Shown piece by piece: positions 23,956-34,904 of a DNA stretch of 64,000 nucleotides. Origin of the DNA: Scedosporium boydii (taxonomy: Eukaryota > Ascomycota > Sordariomycetes > Microascales > Microascaceae); NCBI GenBank assembly GCA_002221725.1, contig NJFT01000083.1:1-64000 (forward strand), read 5' to 3'. Positions within the stretch are counted from its first letter, which is position 1. Every line of letters begins with the position of its first letter. The notes under the pieces were generated by a model. It was not told the origin of the DNA. It did no database searches and saw only the letters and a program-made list of their open reading frames with translations. The translations under genes were made by a program, and so were the position numbers.

Positions 23956-26900
23956 ATGGTCGAACGAACGCATCTAACTGCTACCAATTGTGCAGGCGTC
24001 AAGTCTGCTGTAGCCTTCTTCTGCCTAGTTACTCTCTGCGCAATATTGCTGGCGTCCTATGAGCCTCTCCACGTTGCTCTCGCGGTTGAGAAGCCCTATT
24101 CTTCAGCGGAGCGTGATCATCTCAAACTTGGAATTTTTGAAAATTATCAGCCTCCCATCTCTCGACGAGCGGACGAAGAATACGTCTGCGATAAGGTACA
24201 TTATATTGATATTACGGACACCGTTGAGACAGCTACTAACATGGCAAAGAAAAACCCTTGTAGGAACGGCGCCTGTTGGTAAGGACTCTCTACGACGACT
24301 CGTATCTCCACTGCCCATTTTCGTGAATTCGACTAATTTAGTCCAGCGGCTCCTATCAAAACTCTGACCAGGGAATATGCGGCTTCGGTAAGTGCAAGAC
24401 GCTTGAAGCTCCTGGGAGAACCGGTAACTGATAGATCAGGACACAGGCCCAACCTATTGTGGTGATGACTGCACTTCAAACTGCAATGCTACCGCCCCTT
24501 GCGGAATGTATGCAGATCCGCCCGGAAAAGGATGCCCTCTGAATGTCTGCTGTTCCCAATGGGGATTTTGCGGTTCTACCGCCGAGTTCTGCGATGCCAA
24601 GTGCCAAAGCAACTGCGAGTTGAACCCCCCAATCCCCTCAGGGAAGAGCTCAACAGGCGTCCTTAGTCGAGTGATCGGATACTATGAAGGATGGTACGTC
24701 TTGGAGATGTCTCGACATCACTTACATGACCCGTTAATAACAAGATAAACATACAGGGCAGCACGAAGGGACTGTTACCCATTCCCTCCCAGCGCGATCC
24801 CGATTCAGGGACTGACTCACGTCAACTTTGCTTTCGCTTATATTGATCCCAAGTCCTTTGATATCACCCCAATGGACTCTCTGACCTCCCCCTCCCTCTT
24901 TTTGCAAACTGCAGACGTACGAACCCAGAGATCTGGGAATAACGCTCTCGAGGTCTTCGTCTCTATTGGAGGGTGGACCTTTTCCGACAACCACACCGAG
25001 ACTCAGCCTGTATTCACAAACATCGCTAGTAATGCCGGAAACCGCCAAAAGTTTGCAGACAATCTTCTCAGCTTCATGAAGAGATATGGGTTTGACGGGG
25101 CAGATATTGATTGGGAATATCCAGGCAGGTGTCCAGGAAAATTTCCAGGTTAGTTCTCATTTCTAACAGGAGGAAATGATATAGGCGCCCCAGATCGTGG
25201 CGGCAAGGAAGAGTAAGTCTGTTTGTACACTCCCTGTGTCACACACGACATGCTGACGCTACATTCATTCCTGTGTAGGCTTGATATTGCAAACTTCGTG
25301 CTGCTCTTTCGAACTCTGCGTCAGACATTTGATGCTTCGGGGAAGAAATATGGTCTCAGCTTCACAATACCCAGCTCTTACTGGTACCTGCGTTGGTTTG
25401 ACGTCCCCGGATTGTTAGAAAGCGCAGATTGGGTCAACTTGATGAGTATGTATTGTGATGGTCTCCCCGATTCCTCAAGCTGACCAAGGCCTACTACCGC
25501 GCAGGTTATGATATTCATGTAAGTTAAAGTCACCACAGCGAGACGCCGAGCGGTCGTAAAAACATACTAACGGATGAACAGGGAGCCTGGGACAAAGACA
25601 ACCCTATTGGTAGCTTTGTCCATCCACACACTAATCTCACCGAGATTAAGCTTGCGTTAGACTTGCTCTGGAGGGTCAATATCCCACCATCGAAAGTAGT
25701 GCTAGGACTCGGTTTCTATGGGAGGTCCTTTCACCTCAAGGATCCGAGCTGCAGCACTCCAGGCTGCGCCTTCGCTGGTGATGCCGATGCCGGAGAGTGT
25801 ACCAATAATCAAGGCACGCTCGCGTACTTTGAAATTATGGATATTATTTCGAAACAAAAACCCAAAGTTGTCCACGATAAAGAGGCTGCGGTGAAGTATA
25901 CGCAGTACGGTAGGGCTGACTCCATTGGACTCCACTACATAAGTCTACGAAGAAGATTGTTGGTAGTCGATTCTCACATATTTAACAGGTACGAACAAGG
26001 ACCAGTGGATAAGTTTCGATGACAAGGAGACCTTCAAGCAAAAGGTCGACTGGGCGAACGACGTTGGGTATGACTCCCAGGTAGCAGTTACCAAACTATG
26101 CTAACGAATGGTTGCAGCTTGGGCGGTCTCATGGTATGGAGTGTAGATCAGGATGATCAATCATTTTCTGCTCTATCAGGGCTTCTAGGACAGGATATCC
26201 CGAGTATCCAAGCGACGAGGGCGGAGTCCGCCGTGTCGAATGGCAAATGGGCAAGCAATAGCTATCAGATGTGCAAGCAAACGGACTGTCTTAAAGATGG
26301 CCAGTCCGGTATCTGGGGCAGTAGCTGGAAGATGGCCCCCAACGGAGGCCCTTTCAAAGACAATTGTGGGAAAGGAAAGAACAGATACGTGAGTTCGGTC
26401 CTCTTGACCTGCCGTTGCCTTCTACCTGAGATGAGAGGATGCTAAGTTCAGAGTATAGATCGTATGCCCCATAGACTCTATACCCAGTAAGTGCCAGTGG
26501 AGAGGAGGAGAAACTGGACGTGCCTGCCACGGCCAGTGCCATAGCAACGAGATCACCCTCTTCCACTCAAAACATGCGACTGTCAATTGCCTCAGCCCAG
26601 GAAAGCAGGCGTTTTGTTGCGAGTCAACCACATGGTCCAACTTGATCAAGGGTTGTAGCTTTTCGGAGACCAAAGACTGCCCTTTCAACAAGATTGCAAT
26701 CGCTTGGAGGCAGAGAGAGAATTGCGGTAAGGCTCCCAAACGAAGCACACTTCCCCCTCCACCTTTATTCGGAGCGTAGCACTTACGTATTTACTACCCT
26801 CCGCAGAGAACCAACTTGCCGAAGCGTATTGTAGCGTCACCAGGACTCCTCTCTGCTGCGATGTCGAATTTCCAAACTGCCACTGGATTGGGAAGGGCAC

Positions 26901-29900
26901 CTGTGATGACAACGAGTGTGCCGAGTGAGTTCCGTTCCATCCTCACTATTTGCTTAGCGAGATACTGATATCCCGGGAATCTGCCTAGTTGGGAAGTTGA
27001 GATTCTCACTGATGAATACGGGGACAGCAGCAAAATGTGCGGCGGGGGGTATTTGGGAAGAAAGAAGGTTCTCTGTTGCAGGCCTCCTTACAACCTTCAC
27101 CCATTCCTTCCCGTGCCTATCGAGAACCTATTTCCTACCCTTCCTCCTGCCACGCACATACCAAATTTTGACCTACAGGAGATTCAATCTGCACTGACTA
27201 TTCTTGGGAAAGACAGTGACCCACAGGCTTTTGGTATGGTCGTTATAGATGGGCCGCCCAATATCGTCACTAGTCTGTCGAGACGGGATGGATCTCATAT
27301 CCAGTTCCTCGATTGCGACCAGACCCGGAAGCATGACATGAAAATACATACCGCTCGGTACATTTGCATGGACGACACTGCCGACTCTAACTGCGATGCT
27401 GTGCACCTAGGGGGCGCAAAGGGAACTATCATTAAGCTGCCTGAAGAATGCGGCTACGCAACTTACGGTGTTGTACATGACATTCGTCTGTCTGCCAACT
27501 CCAGAATTTCGCACGACTTAAGGAAAAGAGCCCCTCTGAATCCCCGGGTGTATGAACTGGACTTCAGCTATGACTTCTCCCTCGTGAAGCGAGACGATGG
27601 CGATGGCGAGGGTAGCAAGGCGAAAGTGGACCAGTCTGTTTACATTCGTATTGACTATGCCCACAACCACGACTACTGGAGTCAAGCAGTTGCTGCTGCG
27701 CCAGTTACGAAGCGCCACTTGAATCAAACTTTGGACAAGAGGTTCTGGAGTACCAATGCTGAGGTCTGGAGGAATGGTAGGTTATGTGTCTACGCTGCTC
27801 AGTGAGAGCACAGAAACGCGGGATGCTGATCGGTATTTCTCAGTGTTATCCGAAGTCAGAGATGCGGACTTAGCCAGTGGATACTTGCCGAAACTAGAGC
27901 ATAACTTCGACAGGCTTATCTACCAGCGGGACAACTCCGAGGGTTGCGGGGGCAGCGGTTTTCTTTCTGTTAAGTTAAAGGGTGACATTAGAGACTCCCT
28001 CCGTTGGGGCTTCACCATGGTAGGGACTATTTCTCCGAAACTGAAGTTCGAAGAGGCGTACGGCTACTTTGACAGTGAGATGGATCTTGAGGGGAATCTT
28101 GATGTGACTGGCCAGGGAACAATCAACATACCCAGCGGCAAGGAAACCCAGCCAGCGTTTAACACGGACATATCCGGGCTTGCATTCAGTCACCCAGGGT
28201 AAGTCGGGAACACTCACCGTTGAGAAACGCAGAGCAAAAACTCTGAATGTGTTATAGGATTGTTCGGATTTCCCCCAAGCTCAATATAAAAGTGGGCATG
28301 ACCGGAGCAGGAGTTATTAACTCGTATGTTCAACAATTTCAGGTAAAGCTATCATTAAACGGTGACCACGTACTAACACCTTGAGCAGGAATTTTTCGGT
28401 GGACTTCAGGACTGGGAGCGATGGCAGAATGAAGACCCATGCGCCGCCTAGTCTCCTCGGGCCAATGACTGGTAATGTGAGGGGATCCTCGATTGGTAAC
28501 GCGTTTAAAGGGAAAGTCAACGGAAGTCCCTCGTCAGACACCAAAGACGGTACCATTCTAAGCGGTGAGCTGACATATTGAGGGTTTTCTCGCGCACTCG
28601 GCTTGGCTGACTCTTCGCTAGTGGACATGGACCTTCGGTCTTGGATGGAGGTCGAGGTGGATGTGCTGGGAACCAAGGATCGAGCCGCCACAGCAGAGGT
28701 ATGTATGCCTCCTGAAAATCTCATCTCGGTTCGACATTTGCCCTTATAGTTACGCACATTCTTGCTCACGCAGACTCGATAGTTTTCCTCGCAAGTCGGC
28801 CATTACGTCCGCGTCACGAGTGACGGCGCGAAAGTTTCAGTCTTAGATTCGTAAGATCGAGGATCAGTTCCCAGCCGCTCCTCAGAGACAGCTACGGGGA
28901 TAGGACGCTAACCGCGTTGAGCTTACAGAGACACCGTAGCTTCTGTTGAAGTGTACTCCGCGGCCATATCCACTGCATGGGAAGGTGATGACCAAACGCA
29001 TGTTGTCGGGCGGAAAGGCTCTCCTTCGGTCGTGTATTCCGGTGCTGGGCAGGACCCGGATGATAACAAGCCGCCAAACTGGAACGGAAGCCCACTACTG
29101 GACGGGGACTTCCTCAGCTGCTCGAGGAGGCGGATTAGATGCTTCCAGACCTCAAAAATTCTGGAAATTGATCCCGATATCATTATTGACCCGGATACCG
29201 GAGCCCCGCTCGACACGAGAGATGAGAGAAGGGTCAATGTGCTCGATCCCCGAGGCACGGGAGAAGGCCGTCCTTTCACCGTTAGAACTCCAAGCGGGGC
29301 AACGTTCATTATAACATCTCACAAGGTCAGAAGACTGTAATACTCTATTCTAAAGAAACAAATGAGAGCCAAACTGGTGGGCCATCGCTGCTGACGGTTG
29401 ATGTCTAGTATCCGAATGGTAACAATGGAGCCTTTTTAAAAATTAGGAATCCAGACGCTGGCTACTTCATCTTACTGGATCCCGGTGACTGCGAGTCTAC
29501 CATTTTCACGGATGATGGGGATCCGGCAGATGCCACTTTTGTCTGTAAGTGTCGCCCTGTCCTACCGAAAAAAGAAAAGAAAAAGAACGGCATCAGGGAA
29601 AGAGAGTGTGTGCGTTTGTATCGACGAGTCCGTCACGAGAACCTGGCATAGTCTGACAGGAGCGTGTTTCTCACAGCCGAGCACATCGTAGAGCTAAGCT
29701 ACTTAGCAGAGTTATTGACCTTTATGATGATGGGGGAGGCTGTAAACCGAGACAAGACAATCTATAGGTATGTTGCATCGAGGCTTCGCCATAACGGTTT
29801 GGTTGTATCGAAGTCTACGTCCAATAAAAATTATAGGACACTCACATAGTTGTCAAGGGCATACTCTTCGCAACCGATACCGGAAAATTTACTTGACGAC

Positions 29901-30743
29901 AATAGCCCTTTCCATCAGCCTTGGCAGCAATGGGATCCAACGGGAAATCACGGTAAGCGCCTGTTAACTCTCCCATCTGGTTTAACATTGGACTCGAGGA
30001 TACACATCCCCGGAGGTAGCAAAGAAAGAGAGAGAGGCAGAAAGAGAGTGTGTGTATGTTTCTGACTGCCAATAGGATCTCCTTCTCTATCTCCTATCGA
30101 CGAAATGTGGGAGGCGATGGGAAGCGTTGACAACCCATCCCCCCTGGTGAATGCGGAAGCCGGCTTCAATGGCCTTAAGATGCGCGTATGGCGTGGTATC
30201 GACCCCGTGTCAGATGCGACCTGGGTGGCAAGAGATTGGGACAATACCTCACCGGACCGCGGTTTTCCTCTTGCCCAAGAAGCTATCTCAACCATTCGTG
30301 AAGTCATCGCGGTGTTCAATTATCTAAATCATCGAACGGTGGAGTCTAATCGCGCCAGCGTTTTCAATAAGTAGGCAAAAGTGCTGCAAGAATATGACGA
30401 GGCAATCGAGCGAGTCCGAGGAGTGCAGATTTCGACTGCGGATCTGCACTCAGAGTTCTTCTACATGTACCTCATCCCCCGGATAGAGGACGTGTCCGAT
30501 TGGGTGGACCGCCGGCTCGAGCGACTCCGGTCCAACTGGCAACTTCGGGCAGATGAGTATGCAAAGCAACCACCGGGAAACGCGGCGGGTGCCGCAGATG
30601 CACGCCAAATCCTCAATTCGCTGATAGGGCTGAAGAGATTGAAGGAGGAAGAAATTTTTATCGACACAAAGGACATGAGCCCATCGCCCCCACCCCCATT
30701 CTCACCTCCAGGAAGCGACCCAGGAAGCGATAGCAAGGTCTGA
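23956..30743 (+). CDS. Subgroup-C GH18 chitinase with CBM18, zymocin-like
   Basis: Large chitin-degrading enzyme of the subgroup related to the chitinase subunit of yeast zymocin. Exons: 23956-24195, 24250-24278, 24347-24387, 24447-24693, 24757-25148, 25185-25212, 25279-25445, 25505-25518, 25582-25909, 25989-26067, 26118-26388, 26459-26726, 26807-26924, 26989-27776, 27844-28198, 28258-28323, 28389-28564, 28622-28698, 28783-28850, 28929-29325, 29409-29544, 29677-29741, 29850-29952 and 30076 on. All phases close. A hydrophobic N-terminal signal or anchor (AVAFFCLVTLCAILLASY) is followed by a Cys-rich chitin-binding pair (residues about 83-160; CCSQWGFCGSTAEFCD). GH18 spans about 180-535 with the intact catalytic motif DGADIDWE near 298-305, SYDIHGAWD and MVWSVDQDD. 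A long C-terminal region of about 1,000 residues is typical of the subgroup. The frame meets TAG at 30372-30374 (1,583 aa) but stays open and coding-like to TGA at 30743. Either a weak intron 30312-30374 removes it or it is a nonsense codon. Confidence 0.85.
30375..30743 (+). other. Continuation of chitinase frame past in-frame TAG
   Basis: The same reading frame as the last chitinase exon continues for 122 codons after TAG, with a charged helical sequence (YDEAIERVRGVQ, FYMYLIPRIEDVSDWVDRRL, RLRSNWQLRADEY) and a Pro/Ser-rich end. Composition and amphipathic helices look coding. It is therefore either the true C-terminus reached by splicing (GTGTTC donor at 30312, branch CTAAT, acceptor AAGTAG at 30374; phase 0 both sides) or the remnant after a nonsense mutation. 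Confidence 0.55.
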
Positions 30744-31161
30744 TGGAGCAGGGATGTTTTCGACGTCACTGAATAAAAAGTCTTGGAGAACGGCGCAGGT
30801 AACAAGCGAAAAAGCCGTGCGAAGGCGGGGCGGAGAAGAACGACTCAAAGTATCAAATCAGTGATCTGAGCTTGATCTGGGTTGAGCGACGGATTTCCTC
30901 CCAGTGGAGTTTAGGCAATATATACATGTATATATAGATATAATTAATATCGAAATATGCATCCACATGGCCGCATATCTCGGTGATGTACGAAGTACCC
31001 AACCAAGATCTGCACCACCACATTATCCCGTCCCGAATAGGTCATAAAGGGCGGGTGATTCAGGCCAAACCCCGCAAGCGTATTTCACATTCTTTCCCGG
31101 CATCAACACTGCACGCGAGGACGATTTTCATTTTTATTAGTCTCCGCTACAAAAATCATCA
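30744..31161. other. Intergenic, A/T-rich with one 9-mer copy
   Basis: Contains an alternating AT stretch (TATATACATGTATATATAG near 30919-30937) and one TACGAAGTA at 30989-30997, likely covering the chitinase terminator and the promoter of the next gene. No other feature seen. Confidence 0.5.
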
Positions 31162-32322
31162 ATGGCAACCCAGAAGACGCTCTATCAGATCCTGGTAGAC
31201 CACAACCTGGAGCGGCCCACCGTCACGCCGGAGCTTCGAGAACTCTACCTTCGAGGAATTGAAGATCCTAGCAATCTTACGAGGGAGGAGAGGAATAAAA
31301 TTATGCGTCTTCTATCTCCTGAAGAAGAGGACCACATCATACAAACGAGGCTGAAATTGAGCTCTAAGGAGGAGCTCATTGCCAAAGCCAACAACGCACC
31401 TGACACCTTGTCTGAAGACGAGGCACTCTTTCTTACAGCCCGGGGGCCTCTTCCTTGTCTATACCTGGCAGATGAGGATCAGAAGCTAGCGGCCAAGGCT
31501 CACGAGACTATAGTGACCACAGAAGAATCCGAGGCTTGGTCAAATGCTACCAGGAGACTAGACGCCATACAAAAACAGGAGTCGGGCAGGCGGGAGGCCG
31601 AGCGTAAGAGCTTCTGGGACGCGTACAAGTTGGCAGCCCAGCAGCCTCGAGCAGATTGGGTGCAGAAGATGGTGGATGCGGACGTTCAGAATTGGGGGTT
31701 TGTCTGCTTCCGGGTTGCCTATACGGACCCCGCGGACGATAAAGCGTGGGACCGATTCAAGGAGTACTATATGGCCACCGGAGAGGCAGTGAGCCATCAC
31801 TGGAGAGGTTTCCCTCCGCTGTGGCTAAAGCACAAGATCGTCTTTGTATCGGATGGAACTTTGAATGGGGTTTCGAGCGATGTGCTTCGCAAGCGCTTCG
31901 CCGAGATGAGAGACGCCAACGAGATTCCCGACGGCGTGCGGACCGATATTTTTCTCGTCGCTGATGAGGAGACGCTTATCGATGAAAATGTCCACTCGGG
32001 GAAGCGTTATAATGTCTCGCCGGCAGTTCCGAACATACTCATACGGGATCCTGCTAGGCACGTAAAAATTCCTGCTGCTTCCATCAGAGCTGTCGACCCG
32101 AGTCACGATACGAGCACTCCAATACCAACGAAGGCTCCCTATGCTGGGTTTAACGGCGAATTCGACTGTCCTGTTCCCAAACTTTTTGACTGGCTGCATT
32201 ACAGCCTCTGGGCGGGAACGGAGACGATGAAGCAACGTTACTGGCAGACCCAAGCGTTCGAATGGATGCCAGATCATCCCCCGTTTGCACCTTACCCGCT
32301 CTACGGGCGCAAAAGACCCTAA
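31162..32322 (+). CDS. Unrecognised protein, 386 aa, next to the chitinase
   Basis: Single-exon, 386 aa, starting at the first ATG of an open frame (ATCAATGGC). No signal peptide, membrane segment or motif of a family I can name with confidence. The N-terminal third is helical and charged (LREERNKIM-type; LSPEEEDHI). The middle has a more globular, Trp-rich segment (NWGFVCFRVAYTDPADD, WDRFKEYY, FPPLWLKHKIVFV). The C-terminus is Pro/Tyr/Trp-rich (WLHYSLWAG, FEWMPDHPPFAPYPLYGRK). The look is of a fungal accessory family of cytosolic or nuclear proteins. Codon use is looser than in the conserved genes, like the neighbouring chitinase. Co-directional with the chitinase, 0.4 kb downstream. Function unknown. 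Confidence 0.75.
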   Translation: MATQKTLYQILVDHNLERPTVTPELRELYLRGIEDPSNLTREERNKIMRLLSPEEEDHIIQTRLKLSSKEELIAKANNAPDTLSEDEALFLTARGPLPCLYLADEDQKLAAKAHETIVTTEESEAWSNATRRLDAIQKQESGRREAERKSFWDAYKLAAQQPRADWVQKMVDADVQNWGFVCFRVAYTDPADDKAWDRFKEYYMATGEAVSHHWRGFPPLWLKHKIVFVSDGTLNGVSSDVLRKRFAEMRDANEIPDGVRTDIFLVADEETLIDENVHSGKRYNVSPAVPNILIRDPARHVKIPAASIRAVDPSHDTSTPIPTKAPYAGFNGEFDCPVPKLFDWLHYSLWAGTETMKQRYWQTQAFEWMPDHPPFAPYPLYGRKRP

Positions 32323-32746
32323 ACAATGGAATTGACGCCGGGAATTTAAATCACCCTTGCAGGAATTTCGAGATAAATGAGATTCTGCCATTAGCTGCAA
32401 TAGCAATTCTAGGCATGATGGTGATATCCCGAGAGTCTGAAAATTGACTCTCAATTCGATCGATTGCTGTGTCGTGGCTTCCCCAACAACTCACACCCGT
32501 GACAGTGATGTGAAGGTCACCTGCTTGTTTTGATACCAGGATACCCTCGATACCTTGATACATTGACATTGAGCTATGTACCTCTTGCCGAAGCCCTCCT
32601 TGTGCTGTGAATAAATACACCACGAAGTCTTAGTCGACCTTCCGATCTCTGGAATGATCCCCCGCAGCTTCGACGGGCAATAAGACAGATCAGCCTCACT
32701 TTATATACGTTAGAAACCCCTCTATTTCCACTGTCGCGAAGAGATC
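32323..32746. other. Intergenic with TATA-like element
   Basis: TTTATATACG at about 32700 lies about 45 nt upstream of the next ATG and is a plausible TATA. Otherwise nothing recognisable. Confidence 0.45.
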
Positions 32747-34150
32747 ATGTCCTTTCTTTGCTGTCCCTGGCTACAGAATCCTTCCGAAGAGAACCCGCCG
32801 AACGAAATATTAGAAGGCCCGACCGAGACCGTCGATCTTCCTTTGCACAAAGGTATTCCCCGCCTAGATCGGAGATTCTTGCCACTGGCATCTGCGAAAC
32901 ACACCCCTCGAGGTGGGAACCCACCTCTAGATAACCCGATGCAAGGATCGCCCGTCCATGGCCAGCCACAAGGCCTACAAAGCCGATGGTCCGATCCCGG
33001 GTTTTGTCAAGCACGCACTGCTCGGCCTCCAGGGCAGCGGCCACGGACAGAGACTTACTTCCGGGACCATCATCATCGAACCGACCAAACAAGCTCACAC
33101 GTTGTCAAGTTCCGACCCATCGAATAGAACTCGGTTGATGAGCCCACGTCACGGCGGCAGTCTCGTAGCATGCAAGTGCGGAGCAAATTCCGCGAAGAGT
33201 TTGATAAATCGACGGATGGGGCCGTTGGCGGTGCCTTCGACGAGGATTATGCTGCCACACCTCGACCACAGCTAGGAAGCTTCGATAGAGCAAGGCCGTC
33301 ATCAACTTGGAAGCTACCCTCTCGGGTCCTGTTACGTCATGCTGTACGGCGCGAGACCAGGGGCTCGAACTTCCAACTTGTGCCAGAGAGTAACCATGTA
33401 CGAAGTGATACCAGGACGTTGTCTCGGGTGTTCCCAGAGGATATGGAGATAACACTAGAATTATGGAAAGACGCGTTTCGGCGAGACAGCCTGGACCGGA
33501 CCAACCCTGTCACTTCCACGTCGGAAGGGGAGTGCCATGTTGCCGACGTTTACTGGAGCGGGATACCTCTAGCCTACGAGAGAAGAATGAATGTGCCACA
33601 TGCGTCAAGTTCATCTGACATTTCGCCAACATCCAGGCGTGTCCCTCGTGCTTTGGCACAACGCCACGACGAGATAGCCCCTCCAACGACTGACGGGCGA
33701 CAGAATCTTCCTTCTCAGGAACAATGTGATCAACAGCCACGGCGTATCCCTAAATCGTGGGCTAAATGGCCATCGCACACTCGTCCTTCCCGTACAGGAC
33801 CCGCAAGCGCTGAAGACTTCGTGAACACCAAAGACTTTGCAGTCATTGGCGTGAATGAGGAGACGGGATCGATCTGGTGGTCTACGGATAAGCTATACTC
33901 AAAGTCAACTCCCCTTTCCCTCCCCGGGAAAATCGAGGAGGCTATGAAAGGGGGCATAAGAAGAATTGTTCCTAAGTTGGCGCTCTTCCGGGTGGGCGGA
34001 AATGTACTCCATGGACGTAGGGGGAGCGCGCAGGCCGGGGGAGTATTGGAATATCCGGAACTGGAGATCTTGCCTACCAAGGAGGGATATTGGGAGCTTC
34101 GGGCTTTGGAGATGGAGTTGGAGCAAATAAAGGCATTGAGCTGCTCATGA
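32747..34150 (+). CDS. Unrecognised protein with an in-frame TAG or unrecognised intron
   Basis: Frame opens at ATG 32747 (MSFLCCPWLQNPSEENPP), runs to TAG at 33125-33127, and the same frame continues without interruption to TGA at 34150 (SVDEPTSRRQSRSMQVRSK onward). Together this is about 467 codons. The second part has a plausible globular end (FAVIGVNEETGSIWWSTDKL, IVPKLALFRVGG, EYPELEILP, then a helical tail). A possible 60-nt intron 33068-33127-region with a weak GTTGTC donor and CGGCAG acceptor would remove the stop in phase; equally the TAG may be a CAG-to-TAG change. If only the second part is expressed it could start at 33170. No family recognised. Two neighbouring frames with in-frame TAGs make decay a real possibility. 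Confidence 0.5.
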
Positions 34151-34459
34151 CTGGCTTTCAAGGTCGTTGACCAAATGGTAAAATAGAGTTTAGGAGATTA
34201 TTGGTCCAGGAGAATAGGAAAATGGGGCAGGATATATATATCCCTTACTTTTGTCTTCTTCCCGGGTGTGACAACTGTAAGTGGTGAGAAGAATGCCAAG
34301 AGTAAGATGATGGTCGGATCCGGCTCGGAGGTCTTCCCGCCCCACCGCCGCCACAATTTGAGTTTTGGAACAAAGAGATCAATTGATGCAAAATGGAGAA
34401 TGCGGAAGAATTAGACCTTATAGAGAGCATTAGTTCGACACGTGAACACAAGCGACACA
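34151..34459. other. Intergenic before tRNA-Cys
   Basis: Short A/T-rich patch (ATATATATAT at about 34231-34240). Nothing else seen. Confidence 0.4.
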
Positions 34460-34556
34460 GGGCAGGTAGCTCAGTGGTAGAGCGGAAGATTGCAGTACTC
34501 AGCTTGAGAACGCTGCAGACATCTTTAGGTCGCGTGTTCGATCCACGCCCGGCCCT
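34460..34556 (+). tRNA. tRNA-Cys (GCA) with 25-nt intron
   Basis: Cloverleaf drawn by eye: acceptor GGGCAGG/CCGGCCC (one A:G mismatch at the 5-68 pair), D arm GCTC-AGTGGTA-GAGC, anticodon stem GAAGA/TCTTT, loop TTGCAG...A with anticodon GCA at 34492-34494, variable AGGTC, T arm GCGTG-TTCGATC-CACGC, discriminator T. A 25-nt intron (34496-34520) sits after position 37, the canonical place for nuclear tRNA introns. The internal A and B boxes are intact and a run of five T follows at 34559-34563, suitable for Pol III termination. Confidence 0.92.
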
Positions 34557-34558
34557 TC

Positions 34559-34563
34559 TTTTT
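34559..34563 (+). terminator. Pol III T-run terminator of tRNA-Cys
   Basis: Five consecutive T three bases after the tRNA 3' end. Confidence 0.6.
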
Positions 34564-34904
34564 GGCCTTTTCGCAGGTATCTCCAATAATCTTCTTTTGT
34601 TCATTGATCGAATAGATTGCACTCATGAACATTTGGGGGGGTCTTTATTGTGGTTTTTTTTCCCCCTTCTCTCATTCTCGATTGTACAGCAAGATTGCTT
34701 TTGAGAAGCAGTTTGAATGCCACATTCTCGAGTCCTCTTTGATGATGGATTGGGATGGGCTAGACATAGATTGATACTTGCTTTTACGGGATTGCTTGCA
34801 TACCCAAGACGACGAAAAGATCTCCAACACTCCAGGCTTCGGAACAGCAAAATGGAAGGAATTTCTCAAAGGCTACTCGAATAGAGATGGGTATATATCG
34901 TGTC
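34564..34904. other. Intergenic between tRNA-Cys and prefoldin 4
   Basis: A T-rich patch (34655-34675) lies among otherwise ordinary sequence. It includes the prefoldin 3' UTR on the minus strand. No gene seen. Confidence 0.4.

Noticed and set aside
29837..29895. Alternative frame reading HIVVKGILFATDTGKF after the 29836 acceptor
   Set aside because: Looks protein-like, but its phase does not match the preceding or following exons and it ends at a stop; the 29850-29952 exon in the other frame joins correctly on both sides.
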